Below, piece by piece: positions 56,207-64,000 of a stretch of 64,000 bases of DNA. Numbering within the stretch: position 1 is the first letter of the stretch; each line of letters opens with the position of its first letter. The translations under genes were made by a program, and so were the position numbers. Origin of the DNA: Algoriphagus limi (GTDB taxonomy: Bacteria > Bacteroidota > Bacteroidia > Cytophagales > Cyclobacteriaceae); contig NZ_JANWGH010000002.1 in assembly GCF_024919275.1 (NCBI RefSeq), positions 434,001-498,000 on the forward strand, read 5' to 3'. The notes under the pieces were generated by a model. The model made no database searches and was not told the DNA's origin. It saw only the letters and a list, made by a program, of their open reading frames with translations.

Positions 56207-56239
56207 TGCCCCCAATAGGTGTCTAACTTATTGGGGGCA
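56207..56239. repeat. Inverted repeat, possible insertion-sequence end relic
   Basis: TGCCCCCAATA and TATTGGGGGCA are perfect 11-base arms around GGTGTCTAACT. Lack of a T run makes it an unlikely terminator. The layout is like the terminal sequence of IS3/IS150-group elements, but no transposase remains. Confidence 0.6.
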
Positions 56240-56270
56240 AATTATTGCTGGAAAGGCTTCTTTTGTTTTT

Positions 56271-56548
56271 TGTCAACAGTCCATAGTCGATAGCAGGGGA
56301 ATATTGTCCATTGACCATGGTCTATTTGCTATGGACTAATCACTATTTACTGCTCACTGAATACTGTTTACTGTAAACCGTGGTCTGTCGTCTGTGGACA
56401 GTGGACCACAATGGAGATTGCTTCGCTCTGCCTCCCTACGGCAGGCAAGCTTGCAATGACGTTTCCCTACTGTTTACTGCTTACTGCTCACTACTTACTG
56501 TTTACTGAAAACTGCTCCCTGTTGACTGTCATCCGTGGATCGTTGACA
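56271..56548. repeat. Degenerate heptanucleotide-periodic repeat region
   Basis: Most of the spacer can be cut into 7-base units related to TTACTGT or GGACTGT (for example TTACTGC, TCACTAC, TTACTGT, TTACTGA in a row at 56473-56510). The array is interrupted at 56409-56461 by a different repeat. No ORF is present. Confidence 0.7.
56409..56461. repeat. REP-like element inside the heptamer array
   Basis: CAATGGAGATTGCTTCGCTC...GCTTGCAATGACG, with an inner GCCT/AGGC hairpin. On the other strand this is the CGTCATTGC...GAAGCAATCTCC motif found in many bacterial genomes. Confidence 0.65.
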
Positions 56549-56589
56549 AAATCTTATCCTATATGTAATTCCTGAAACAAATACTTCAA

Positions 56590-57372
56590 TCAACCCAGAT
56601 CAGTTCCCCACATCAAAGCAAGGAAAAGAATTCCCAAAACAATTCTATACCAACCGAAAGCGGTAAATCCATGATTGGAGACATAGCGGATAAAAAGTTT
56701 GACGGCAATCCAAGCTGAAATGAATGCTATTCCGGAACCAATTGCCAAAAGAATGATTTGGTCACGGGTGAAGGCCAAATCTGATTTAATCAAATCATAG
56801 CCTCCTGCAGCCATCATGGTAGGCACAGCAAGCAAAAATGAAAACTCAGTCGCTTGTTTTTTGTCCAAGCCATTGAAAACACCGCCGATAATCGTAGCTG
56901 CTGCACGGGACGTCCCAGGCACCATGGACAGGCATTGAAATAGGCCAATGAAAAAGGCATTTTTGTAAGAAATATCCTCTACTTCTGACAATTCAGACTC
57001 ACGGCTGACCACCTTCTTATCGATCAAAATCAAGATCACGCCTCCCAAAACCAAGGAGATTGAAACCACTACTGGATTGAATAAATAGCCCTTAATGATA
57101 TCATAAGCTAAAAGTCCCACAATGGCTGTAGGAATAAAGGCCGCCAATAGTTTGAAATAAATTTTCAAGCCCCGAAAAAAACGTTTGATATACATCAGAG
57201 CAATGGCCAAAATTGCTCCCAGCTGAATAAATACCTCAAAGGTTTTGACAAATTCATCGTCATGAATTCCCATTGCGGTAGATGCCAAAATCATATGTCC
57301 GGTGGAAGAAATTGGCAAAAACTCGGTAAGCCCCTCGATAATGGCTATGATAATCGTTTGAAAAAGCGTCAT
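56590..57372 (-). CDS. uppP: Undecaprenyl-diphosphatase
   Basis: Recycles the lipid carrier for wall synthesis by removing a phosphate from undecaprenyl diphosphate; confers bacitracin resistance when abundant. The 260 residues start at 57372 (MTLFQTIIIAIIEG). Active-site motifs are EGLTEFLPISSTGHM and PGTSRAAATIIGG, with about eight membrane helices. The upstream-extended frame adds an unrelated tail. Confidence 0.95.
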   Translation of the reverse strand: MTLFQTIIIAIIEGLTEFLPISSTGHMILASTAMGIHDDEFVKTFEVFIQLGAILAIALMYIKRFFRGLKIYFKLLAAFIPTAIVGLLAYDIIKGYLFNPVVVSISLVLGGVILILIDKKVVSRESELSEVEDISYKNAFFIGLFQCLSMVPGTSRAAATIIGGVFNGLDKKQATEFSFLLAVPTMMAAGGYDLIKSDLAFTRDQIILLAIGSGIAFISAWIAVKLFIRYVSNHGFTAFGWYRIVLGILFLALMWGTDLG

Positions 57373-57454
57373 AATTTGAAATTCTTTGCCGGCAAAAATA
57401 CAAATCCCCTTCCTACTGCCTAACATTTTTACTAGGGGCTTTTGGACTCATTAC

Positions 57455-57486
57455 AAAAAAACAGCGGCCACAGACCGCTGTTTTTT
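57455..57486 (-). terminator. Terminator of the 240-residue TPR-like gene
   Basis: AAAAAACAGCGG pairs with CCGCTGTTTTTT around a 7-base loop; 19 bases past the stop on the minus strand. Confidence 0.92.
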
Positions 57487-57504
57487 CTTTTTTAGACCTC
57501 TAAA

Positions 57505-58230
57505 TCAATTTAAAGAAGGTAAAAGCCCTTGAGCTACCCAATGGAAATCAGGTTCTATTTCGACTGCCTTTTCCCAAACTTGCCTAGCCTCATCTTGCAA
57601 TCCATTCTCCCGATAGATCATTCCCAACCAAGCTAGATTATCCAAATACATCCAATTATCCTGCACTCCTTGTTTTTCAAAAAGCGCATTGGATTTTTCA
57701 AATGCCTCTTGGGCTATTTCCACATCTCCTCCCCACATACTTGGGGTGAAGTATTTGTTGCTTGCATAAAGCTTCAGTACTATCGGGTTCTCAGGAGCTT
57801 CCTCCATAGCCTCAGCAATCAGTTTGGAGCTTTTTCCTCCAAGCAGCATGCCCTTAAATGGGCTAAAGGCAATTTTGTAGCCGTACAAACCTGAAAGCAG
57901 TGCCTTTGCCTCGGCTTGGTTTTTTCCTGACTTCTTCATTCCTTCCAATCGCTCTTCCAAGCCATCCACATAAGCCTCGAACAAAGCCTCGTCCTCATCT
58001 GCCATGGTGGCGTTAAGCAATCCAAATTCGGTCAAAGCCAATTCCAGCTCGTTTTCTGGTGTAGGACTTTGCTGAAACGCTTGATATGCCATCCCAACAT
58101 TCTGCTTCCAAAGCGCTTTGTTAGTTTCCAAATATGCCTGATAATTCATCTTTCGGAGTTCCTGAGGATACCGCATAGCCATCAATACGACCATCAAGAC
58201 TGTTGCGAAAATTTTAGAGTTCTTTTTCAT
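57505..58230 (-). CDS. Exported TPR-like hypothetical protein
   Basis: A 241-residue protein starting with a signal-like helix (KIFATVLMVVLMAM). The rest is helical, with TPR-like segments (NLAWLGMIYRENGLQDEARQVWEKAVEIEPDFHW at the end, described here by position about 195-230). No enzyme motif is visible. The 15-bp palindrome 58242-58256 lies 12 bases before its start codon, so the neighbouring winged-helix regulator probably represses it. Confidence 0.68.
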   Translation of the reverse strand: MKKNSKIFATVLMVVLMAMRYPQELRKMNYQAYLETNKALWKQNVGMAYQAFQQSPTPENELELALTEFGLLNATMADEDEALFEAYVDGLEERLEGMKKSGKNQAEAKALLSGLYGYKIAFSPFKGMLLGGKSSKLIAEAMEEAPENPIVLKLYASNKYFTPSMWGGDVEIAQEAFEKSNALFEKQGVQDNWMYLDNLAWLGMIYRENGLQDEARQVWEKAVEIEPDFHWVAQGLLPSLN

Positions 58231-58241
58231 TGTATAAATTG

Positions 58242-58256
58242 GTTTATATTATAAAC
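58242..58256. promoter_or_regulatory. Palindromic operator candidate, site 1
   Basis: GTTTATA-T-TATAAAC, a perfect 7-1-7 palindrome, 12 bases upstream of the start of the 57505-58230 gene and between it and the regulator gene. It matches site 2 at 14 of 15 positions, with shared flanks. Confidence 0.7.
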
Positions 58257-58273
58257 TAAATAGAGAAAATTTT

Positions 58274-58561
58274 TTACTGAATGTATTTTTTTAAGTTTTC
58301 CACATAGGCTTCAAATGCTTTGATTCCTTTACCTGTGATTTTGCAGGTAGTAAGGGGGCGTTTTCCCCGAAAAGACTTTTCTATTTCGATATACCCAGCC
58401 TTTTCCAATTTGTCCAATTGCACGCTAAGATTACCCGCAGTGGATTCTGTTTTTTCCTTCAGGAAAGTGAATTCTGCTTCTTCCACACTGAGAAGAAGAG
58501 ACATCACAGCCAATCGTAGTTGGGAATGCAATAAAGGATCAAGTGGCTTAAACTCGCTCAA
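58274..58561 (-). CDS. Winged-helix transcriptional regulator (HTH_34 type)
   Basis: A 95-residue DNA-binding protein of the MarR/ArsR-like winged-helix kind: SQLRLAVMSLLLSVEE (helix 1), FTFLKEKTESTAGNLSVQLDKLEKAGYI (recognition region, positions about 32-59) and wing FRGKRPLTTCKIT. It starts 14 bases inside the upstream membrane protein gene, so the two are co-translated. Two near-identical palindromes, one before its own operon and one before the next gene, are its likely binding sites. Confidence 0.88.
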   Translation of the reverse strand: MSEFKPLDPLLHSQLRLAVMSLLLSVEEAEFTFLKEKTESTAGNLSVQLDKLEKAGYIEIEKSFRGKRPLTTCKITGKGIKAFEAYVENLKKYIQ

Positions 58562-59123
58562 GACTTTTCTTTTTAATATGATACCCTGGAATCAAATAAC
58601 CGACTACAATTGCCAAACCGGATAATAAATACTGATCTGTTACCGGAAGAAAAAAGCTCACAGCAGCAGATACGAGCAGGAAAACGCCTCCAAATCGAAC
58701 TATTTTTTCCTGAACAAGCGCTCCTGTACCGAATACACCAATCCCTGCAAGAATCAATATGATCGGATTTTGGTGGAAATTAAGTTGGCCCATAAAGGCT
58801 AAGACAATGATCATTCCCACGAAAATAACGATCCATAATTGATTGATCACTCTTGTCAAATGGGATTTTGCCGGAGCCTTTTTCGAAAGATGATATCCTT
58901 TGATAAAACTGACAAGCGTAGCCGGAATTATCAAAAGCCAAACCACATAGGGTGCCCCATAATTCATTTTTTCCAAGGCATAATGCCCAAAGTTGCAAAT
59001 CGCAACCACCCAGCCCCAAAGGAGCATCTGAAATCCGCCGTCTCCGACCGTCTCCCTTTTTGCCTTGGCTATCATCTCTGTGATGATCGCTAAAGACTCA
59101 TTACTCGTTAATGATTTTTCCAT
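58548..59123 (-). CDS. Polytopic membrane protein encoded with the winged-helix regulator
   Basis: A 191-residue protein. A soluble N-terminal helix (SNESLAIITEMIAKAKRE) is followed by about five membrane helices and a basic C-terminus (HIKKKSLERV). No family function is known to me; the pairing of such a protein with a short winged-helix regulator recurs in Bacteroidota, which suggests that it helps sense the signal. Palindrome site 2 lies 44 bases upstream of its start. Confidence 0.7.
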   Translation of the reverse strand: MEKSLTSNESLAIITEMIAKAKRETVGDGGFQMLLWGWVVAICNFGHYALEKMNYGAPYVVWLLIIPATLVSFIKGYHLSKKAPAKSHLTRVINQLWIVIFVGMIIVLAFMGQLNFHQNPIILILAGIGVFGTGALVQEKIVRFGGVFLLVSAAVSFFLPVTDQYLLSGLAIVVGYLIPGYHIKKKSLERV

Positions 59124-59166
59124 ATTGAATTCATTTTATCAATACCTACGAGACAAATATAATTTG

Positions 59167-59181
59167 GTTTACATTATAAAC
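59167..59181. promoter_or_regulatory. Palindromic operator candidate, site 2
   Basis: GTTTACA-T-TATAAAC, one mismatch from a perfect palindrome and one base from site 1, flanked by TTG on the left as site 1 is. It is placed for control of the membrane protein/regulator operon. Confidence 0.7.
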
Positions 59182-59244
59182 CTATTTATTTCGAAAAATT
59201 CTTCTAAATGGGTATATTCAACTCCTAGACCCAAAAAAAAGCAC

Positions 59245-59697
59245 ATGAAAAATATTTTTGATCTCCAAGTAAGCAATGAATTAATCCAACGAATAGAAAA
59301 ACTCACTCCCGAAACCAAACCCCTTTGGGGAAAGATGGCGGTGGACCAAATGCTCGCCCATTGCATCATTGCCTATGAGATGGCCTTTACTGATAAGCAC
59401 CCCAAGCCGAATGCCCTATTGAGATTTTTACTCAAAACTTTCGTGAAATCTGGCGTGGTCAATGAAAAGCCCTATCCCAAAAATGCACGCACTGCACCTG
59501 TATTTATCATCGCGGACAGAAGGAATTTTGAAAAGGAAAAAGATCAGTTAATCGCTTATATCAAAAAGACTCAAGAATTGGGTGCATCCTATTTTGAGGG
59601 AAAGGAATCTCCTTCATTTGGCCCCATGACTGCACAGGAGTGGAATAACTTATTCTTCAAACACCTCGATCATCACCTCACGCAATTTGGCGTTTAG
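59245..59697 (+). CDS. DUF1569 (DinB-like) protein
   Basis: A 150-residue soluble four-helix protein. LWGKMAVDQMLAHCIIAYEMA and the C-terminal FKHLDHHLTQFG carry histidines in places that bind metal in the DinB/YfiT fold. The start is the ATG at 59245; the longer frame runs across the promoter of the divergent operon. No substrate is known for DUF1569. Confidence 0.82.
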   Translation: MKNIFDLQVSNELIQRIEKLTPETKPLWGKMAVDQMLAHCIIAYEMAFTDKHPKPNALLRFLLKTFVKSGVVNEKPYPKNARTAPVFIIADRRNFEKEKDQLIAYIKKTQELGASYFEGKESPSFGPMTAQEWNNLFFKHLDHHLTQFGV

Positions 59698-59729
59698 TTA
59701 GCGGAACGATTAATTATTAAATTAATGCT

Positions 59730-60209
59730 ATGAAAAAATTCAGCTACTTAGTAATCCTTCCTGCTATTGTCTTTTTTTCCTGCCAAAAAGAAGAAACCAA
59801 AACAGTGGAAATCACTGAGGAAGTCACGAAAACTATTGCCGAGGAATTTCCTGAAAAGATAGAAATGCCAGTTCCAAAAGGTGATAATTCCATGAATGCT
59901 TTGGATTGGAACGGGACCTACATAGGAACTATCCCTTGTGCCGATTGTGAAGGAATTGAAATTGAACTCACGCTTAATCTGGACGGAACCTACGAGTATA
60001 AAGCCACTTATTTGGGTGAGGAAGAAAAGGTTTTCGAAATCGAAGCTCCTTTCCAATGGGATGAAACAGGCTCTATGATTACTCTATTAGGTATGGAAGA
60101 TGCACCTGGAAAATATCAGGTAGGCGAAAACCAACTATGGCATCTCGATATGGAGGGAAAGCGCATTGAAGGAGATTTAGCAGATCGCTATATTCTAAGG
60201 AAGCAATAA
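59730..60209 (+). CDS. NlpE-type lipoprotein
   Basis: A 159-residue lipoprotein (lipobox IVFFSC) with a Glu-rich linker (about 20-50) and an NlpE N-terminal domain: GTYIGTIPCADCEGI holds the CxxC pair, followed by LNLDGTYEYKATYLG. In E. coli NlpE reports copper and surface contact to Cpx; here no Cpx genes are near, so only the domain can be claimed. It follows the DUF1569 gene by 32 bases and converges with oxyR with a 2-base gap. Confidence 0.88.
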   Translation: MKKFSYLVILPAIVFFSCQKEETKTVEITEEVTKTIAEEFPEKIEMPVPKGDNSMNALDWNGTYIGTIPCADCEGIEIELTLNLDGTYEYKATYLGEEEKVFEIEAPFQWDETGSMITLLGMEDAPGKYQVGENQLWHLDMEGKRIEGDLADRYILRKQ

Positions 60210-60211
60210 GC

Positions 60212-61144
60212 CTACTTGAATCTCACAATTTTCCCATGTGCTTTGGAAGTCATTTCTTCTGGAATGGCTTGGGTGATTTCATTAAATAGTAATTCCACCA
60301 ATTTCTGCTTCAAAAAACTTCGATTAAGAATAATACTCACTTCGCGCGTAGGCGCCTGACCCTTAAATGGACGAAGCCGGCTTCGTTCCTCATCATTCAA
60401 ATCATGGGTGGCTAATTCCGGAAGTAAAGTCACGCCTTTATAGCGATTAACCATATTTCGAAGGCCTTCTAGAGAACCTGATTCATAGTGGAAATTTTGA
60501 TGACCACTACTGTATGGATCGCAGAAATTAATTACTTGATCCCGGAAGCAATGCCCTTGCTGCAAAATCCACAATTCGTCTGATTTGATCTCATCGGCAG
60601 TGATTTCTGATTTTGCTAAGAGTTGATGATCCTTGGATAAGTAAGCATAGAATTTTTCATAAAACATGGGCTTTTCCACAATTCCCGGCTCATCCAATGG
60701 AGTTACAATTATTCCCAAATCCAATTCGTCATTCTTCAATCTCCGAACCACCTCTTCGGTGACCATTTCCTGCACTTCCAGCTTGACATTGGGATATTTT
60801 TCCAAAAAGCCCCGAACAAATAAATGCAATAGATAAGGTGCAAGCGTAGGAATAATGCCTAGCTTGATTGTACCGGAAATATCCCCTTTCAATTGAGCCA
60901 CCAATTCATAAATTCCCTTGCTCTCAGAGACAACCTTTTTCGCATGTTCAATCACCTGAACCCCTATTTCAGTTGGAATAACAGGCATTTTGCTTCGATC
61001 AAAAAGAATCACTCCCAGTTCCCGTTCCAGTTTACTAAGCTGAGCACTGAGCGTAGGCTGAGTGACAAAACAGGATTCGGCCGCATGGCCAAAATGCCGA
61101 TGCTTATCCACGGCAATCAAATATTCGAGCTGCTGAATCGTCAT
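60212..61144 (-). CDS. oxyR: Hydrogen-peroxide-sensing LysR-type regulator OxyR
   Basis: A 310-residue LysR-type activator. The N-terminal HTH is intact (FGHAAESCFVTQPTLSAQLS). The redox pair falls at Cys199 and Cys208 (GHCFRDQVINFC), the same numbering as E. coli OxyR, and the SLEGLRNMV motif behind it also matches. It should switch on peroxide defence genes; the only thiol peroxidase gene in the window is osmC, far away. No katG or ahpC is adjacent. Confidence 0.95.
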   Translation of the reverse strand: MTIQQLEYLIAVDKHRHFGHAAESCFVTQPTLSAQLSKLERELGVILFDRSKMPVIPTEIGVQVIEHAKKVVSESKGIYELVAQLKGDISGTIKLGIIPTLAPYLLHLFVRGFLEKYPNVKLEVQEMVTEEVVRRLKNDELDLGIIVTPLDEPGIVEKPMFYEKFYAYLSKDHQLLAKSEITADEIKSDELWILQQGHCFRDQVINFCDPYSSGHQNFHYESGSLEGLRNMVNRYKGVTLLPELATHDLNDEERSRLRPFKGQAPTREVSIILNRSFLKQKLVELLFNEITQAIPEEMTSKAHGKIVRFK

Positions 61145-61309
61145 ATTGGACTAAAATCTGAATCCCTAAGTTAGGAAAACCTCAAAGAGTTCAACATTCC
61201 TATTTACTTTTTCATTCCACGCGATTCTAAGGCCTTTTATCAAAAAATAGCCGAGATTTTTTCTGAATTGGTTAAATTCCCTTGTCTAGAACCCAAAAAC
61301 CTTAAATCC

Positions 61310-62602
61310 ATGGCTATTTCAAGAAGAAAATTTTTCCTTACCAGCGCTCTCGCCGGAGCTGGATTGACATTGGCTCCTGAGTTTTCATTTGGTAAAACTA
61401 AACGAGCTCCTTTTGGTAAAACAGTCCGGCTGGGCTTTATCGGAGTGGGACGCCAAGCAATGGGCTTGCTGAATCGATTTATGCAACTTCCCGAAGTAGA
61501 AGTCACCGCAGGAGCAGATGTATATGAAATCAAACGAACCCGATTTGAAGAACGGGTAAAAGCCGCCTATGCACAGCGAGGAACTCAACCTCTTAGCCTG
61601 AAAGTCTATGATGATTATCGAGACCTTTTGGCTAGCTCTGAAGTAGATGCGGTGGTGATTGCTACCCCGGATCACTGGCATGCCAAAATCGCAATTGATG
61701 CCTGCCGGGCCAAAAAAGACATTTACCTGGAGAAGCCCCTGACCTTTACTGTCTATGAAGGGCAACAGCTTGTCAAAGCGGTAAGGGAAAATGGAACTGT
61801 CCTCGCAGTAGGAAGTATGCAGCGTTCCGCTGTGAATTTTCAAACTGCAGTCGCTCATGTTCAAAAAGGAAGTATTGGAAAAATTCAGGAGGTTTTGGTC
61901 CATGTAGGAGAAAATCCTTTCCCAAAGCCTTTTGACCTAACTCCTGAAACTGTTCCTACCGGATTGGACTGGAAAGCCTGGTTAGGTCCCCTACCCGATT
62001 TACCTTATCACCCCAATTTGAACCCCCCTATTTCACTGGACCCGGTAGAAAACGAAAAACTATGGGCCGCCTGGCGCTGGTTTAAGGAAACTGGAGGAGG
62101 ATTGATGACCGACTGGGGTGCGCACATGATTGATATCGCACAATGGGGATTAAATCAGGATAGAAAAGGACCAGTAGAAGTAATACCACCAATGGGAGAT
62201 GCCCCTCTCACCTACCGCTTTGCAGATGGAATCCCAATGAAAATCACTACTTTCGATGAAGGTAGACAAGGCGTCAAATTCATGGGAGAAAAAGGTTGGA
62301 TCAAGGTTTCTCGAGGTAATTTCGAAAGCTCTCTTCCAGAAATCAGCTTGGAAAAAAATGATGAAAACTTCAATTATTCCCAGCATTACATAGACTTTAT
62401 CGAATCAATCCAACGGCGAAAAGATCCTATCGTACCAGTTGAAATCGGTCATAGCACTTGTACTTCCTGTACTATTGGAAATATTGCCAAGGAGCTAAAT
62501 CGACCACTGAAATGGGATCCAATCACCCAACATTTCGGGGATGATTTTGAAGCCAATACCAAATTGCACTACACCTATCAAAATGGAATTTCCTTAGTGT
62601 AG
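61310..62602 (+). CDS. Tat-exported Gfo/Idh/MocA oxidoreductase
   Basis: A 430-residue NAD(P)-dependent oxidoreductase. The N-terminus MAISRRKFFLTSALAGAGL is a twin-arginine signal, so the enzyme is folded with its cofactor before export. Rossmann motif VRLGFIGVGRQAMG, the catalytic EKP motif in YLEKPLTFT and the C-terminal GGGLMTDWGAHMIDIAQWGL region follow. Exported members of this family in Bacteroidota often act on sugars or glycans. The ATG at 61310 is chosen because the signal begins there. Confidence 0.92.
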   Translation: MAISRRKFFLTSALAGAGLTLAPEFSFGKTKRAPFGKTVRLGFIGVGRQAMGLLNRFMQLPEVEVTAGADVYEIKRTRFEERVKAAYAQRGTQPLSLKVYDDYRDLLASSEVDAVVIATPDHWHAKIAIDACRAKKDIYLEKPLTFTVYEGQQLVKAVRENGTVLAVGSMQRSAVNFQTAVAHVQKGSIGKIQEVLVHVGENPFPKPFDLTPETVPTGLDWKAWLGPLPDLPYHPNLNPPISLDPVENEKLWAAWRWFKETGGGLMTDWGAHMIDIAQWGLNQDRKGPVEVIPPMGDAPLTYRFADGIPMKITTFDEGRQGVKFMGEKGWIKVSRGNFESSLPEISLEKNDENFNYSQHYIDFIESIQRRKDPIVPVEIGHSTCTSCTIGNIAKELNRPLKWDPITQHFGDDFEANTKLHYTYQNGISLV

Positions 62603-62645
62603 GCACTATGCAAAGCCCAGAATTCATACATCCAAATTAAATAAG

Positions 62646-62674
62646 GAGAGCCTCCTAGTTTAGGCTCTCTTTTT
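62646..62674 (+). terminator. Terminator of the Tat oxidoreductase gene
   Basis: GAGAGCCT pairs with AGGCTCTC around an 8-base loop, followed by five T. Confidence 0.88.
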
Positions 62675-62700
62675 CAATTCTAACCCTAACCTAAACCCCC

Positions 62701-63150
62701 ATGGAAAAGTCAATTCTACTTAAAGCTCAGTCCAACAGACTTATCTACTGGGGTGTTTTTCTTTTCCTTCTTGGTTTAGTGGTTGGGCTAATGGCACCAG
62801 TATTCGCAAACCCAAGAATGGGAGTTTCCAGCCATATTGAAGGGATTTTAAACGGAATGTTCCTGATGATCCTTGGGCTGATTTGGCATAAAATCCAAGT
62901 TTCGGATAAGTGGCTGAAGATTACTTTTTGGTTAGCAATCTATGGAACCTTTATGAATTGGTTTGGGATATTACTTGCCGCTGTATTCAATGGAGGAAAA
63001 ATGCTGGGTATCATGGCTCCCCCTCAGGAAAGTTCTCCCATAGTAGAAGGCATAATCGGTTTTTCGCTTATTTCACTCTCCGTGGCCATGATTGCCACCT
63101 GCGCCATTCTATTAATTGGTCTTAGAAGAAATATGTCCGCGATGACTTAA
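62701..63150 (+). CDS. Hydroxylaminobenzene mutase-like (HabA/HabB family) membrane protein
   Basis: A 149-residue protein with four membrane helices. The sequence FLLGLVVGLMAPVFANPRMG followed by SSHIEGILNGMFLMILGLIW closely follows the pattern of HabA/HabB, enzymes that rearrange hydroxylaminobenzene to aminophenol. The family assignment is moderately sure; the natural substrate in this organism is unknown. It stands between a terminator and the amidase gene. Confidence 0.72.
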   Translation: MEKSILLKAQSNRLIYWGVFLFLLGLVVGLMAPVFANPRMGVSSHIEGILNGMFLMILGLIWHKIQVSDKWLKITFWLAIYGTFMNWFGILLAAVFNGGKMLGIMAPPQESSPIVEGIIGFSLISLSVAMIATCAILLIGLRRNMSAMT

Positions 63151-63239
63151 ATCTTGATAGCCAATTAATCTTCGATTGAAATCCCTCTCAGATTTTCACC
63201 AAAGCATTATAAAATCTAATCCGAAAAAAGTTTTCAACA

Positions 63240-64000
63240 ATGTCTAGAATCCTCGCCTTCATTTCCCTATTGATTCTTGGAATTACAGGATGTCAGCAAG
63301 CAGAAAAGTCCATTTCCATTGAACTTTCAGAGCTTACGATTTTGGAAATTCATAATGCATATCAAAATGGGACTTTTTCAGCAGAAGAGTTAACCAAAGC
63401 ATATCTGGACCGAATTGCAGGATTCGATGGGCCTATCAATTCCATCACAGTCATCAATCCTGACGCGATCACTAGAGCCAAAGAGCTAGATCAGGAATTC
63501 GAAACTACCGGAAAATTGAGACCACTTCATGGCATTCCAATCATTGTTAAGGACAATATCAATACGGTCGGACTCCCTACTACAGCTGGCTCCATCGCAT
63601 TAAAGGATTTTATTCCTGAAGAAAATGCACCCATTATTTCTAGATTGATCGATGCAGGAGCAATTGTTCTCGCCAAATCCAATATGGCGGAATGGGCATT
63701 TTCTCCCATGCATTCCGAAAGCTCTACACATGGTACTACTCACAACCCTTACAATCTTGACTTTGTACCTGCAGGTTCTAGCGGAGGCACAGGGGCAGCA
63801 GTCGCGGCAAATTTTGGAACGGTAGGCTTGGGAACAGACACCGGTAATTCCATTCGGGGACCATCCTCTCATAATTCCTTGGTTGGATTCCGAACTACCC
63901 TGGGCTTGATCAGCAGAACAGGGATTGTTCCTCTTTATCTTCGAAATGATGTAGTCGGCCCTATGTGCCGAACAGTGGAAGATGCTACCCGCGTGATGGA
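63240..64000 (+). CDS. Amidase-signature lipoprotein, 3' end outside window
   Basis: The ATG at 63240 opens a frame that continues past the end; about 253 residues are visible. A lipobox ITGC follows a short signal ([10 protein letters not shown]). The amidase signature is present: [10 protein letters not shown] carries the catalytic Lys, [12 protein letters not shown] the Ser-cis-Ser region, and [14 protein letters not shown] the nucleophile Ser. It hydrolyses an amide bond at the cell surface or periplasm; the substrate is unknown. The usual GSIRxP form is kept. Confidence 0.92.
   Translation, partial: MSRILAFISLLILGITGCQQAEKSISIELSELTILEIHNAYQNGTFSAEELTKAYLDRIAGFDGPINSITVINPDAITRAKELDQEFETTGKLRPLHGIPIIVKDNINTVGLPTTAGSIALKDFIPEENAPIISRLIDAGAIVLAKSNMAEWAFSPMHSESSTHGTTHNPYNLDFVPAGSSGGTGAAVAANFGTVGLGTDTGNSIRGPSSHNSLVGFRTTLGLISRTGIVPLYLRNDVVGPMCRTVEDATRVM

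Noticed and set aside
56207..56239. Terminator of the S9 peptidase gene
   Set aside because: The hairpin is strong, but no T run follows on either strand; I keep it as a repeat.
61385..61903. 172-codon ORF on the minus strand within the Tat oxidoreductase gene
   Set aside because: Antisense shadow of a well-supported gene; it also overlaps the coding region for the signal and the Rossmann domain.

Overview
The window is chromosomal DNA of a Bacteroidota bacterium, most likely order Cytophagales, family Cyclobacteriaceae (Algoriphagus-like). This assignment is inferred from gene content and style. Promoters of the TTG-N17-22-TAnnTTTG type are visible. There are two PorP/SprF proteins and a SprB-repeat protein with a gliding-type C-terminal domain (type IX secretion). 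A CcmC-D-E-F cassette, a BatD homologue, RprX/RprY-like two-component proteins and many lipoproteins also fit. No rRNA, tRNA, CRISPR array, prophage or transposase gene was recognised. Most of the window is ordinary housekeeping and envelope biology, with small operons separated by clear rho-independent terminators.

Layout. 1-5444: 3' part of a lytic transglycosylase, guaB, an acetyltransferase, coaX, a signal-less M23 peptidase and a threonine/serine dehydratase. 5450-9053 (minus): five-gene run of a small acidic protein, a polytopic membrane protein, a histidine kinase, a LuxR-type regulator and a Gfo/Idh/MocA oxidoreductase. 9174-13088 (minus): ccmC-ccmD-ccmE-ccmF for cytochrome c maturation, with a Cys-type CcmE. 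13185-17056 (minus): GltP-type symporter, aroC and batD. 17174-19061: a tiny conserved-looking gene, then glnK-amt for ammonium uptake. 19345-22680: a nucleotidyltransferase, a small AT-rich insertion and recF. 22771-27831: pdhA, TPR protein, ribH, lysC, small membrane proteins and OsmC. 27835-35179: SIMPL protein, M14 lipoprotein, dipeptide epimerase, OmpR/kinase pair and lysA. 35365-39850: PorP, SprB-repeat protein, PorP. 39909-50575: FeS photolyase/cryptochrome, porin, MscS channel, TolB-like lipoprotein, M28 peptidase, DsbD, M20 dipeptidase and quinone oxidoreductase. 50631-56178: lipoprotein, beta-barrel, membrane-anchored AraC-type regulator and S9 peptidase. 56207-56545: repeat-rich spacer. 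56590-64000: UppP, a winged-helix regulon, NlpE, OxyR, a Tat-exported oxidoreductase, a HabA/B-like protein and the 5' part of an amidase lipoprotein.

The most unusual structure is at 20236-21632. A 98-bp perfect direct repeat carries the end of the nucleotidyltransferase gene, the shared terminator and the last recF codons. It brackets about 1.2 kb of AT-rich DNA encoding an unrecognised lipoprotein and a 56-residue single-pass membrane protein. The outer repeat continues into a decayed second recF 3' end whose sequence differs from the intact gene. This suggests that cargo arrived by recombination with a related genome at the convergent gene junction. A second system-level signal is a near-identical 15-bp palindrome in front of two transcription units around a winged-helix regulator (58242-58256 and 59167-59181), which looks like its operator.
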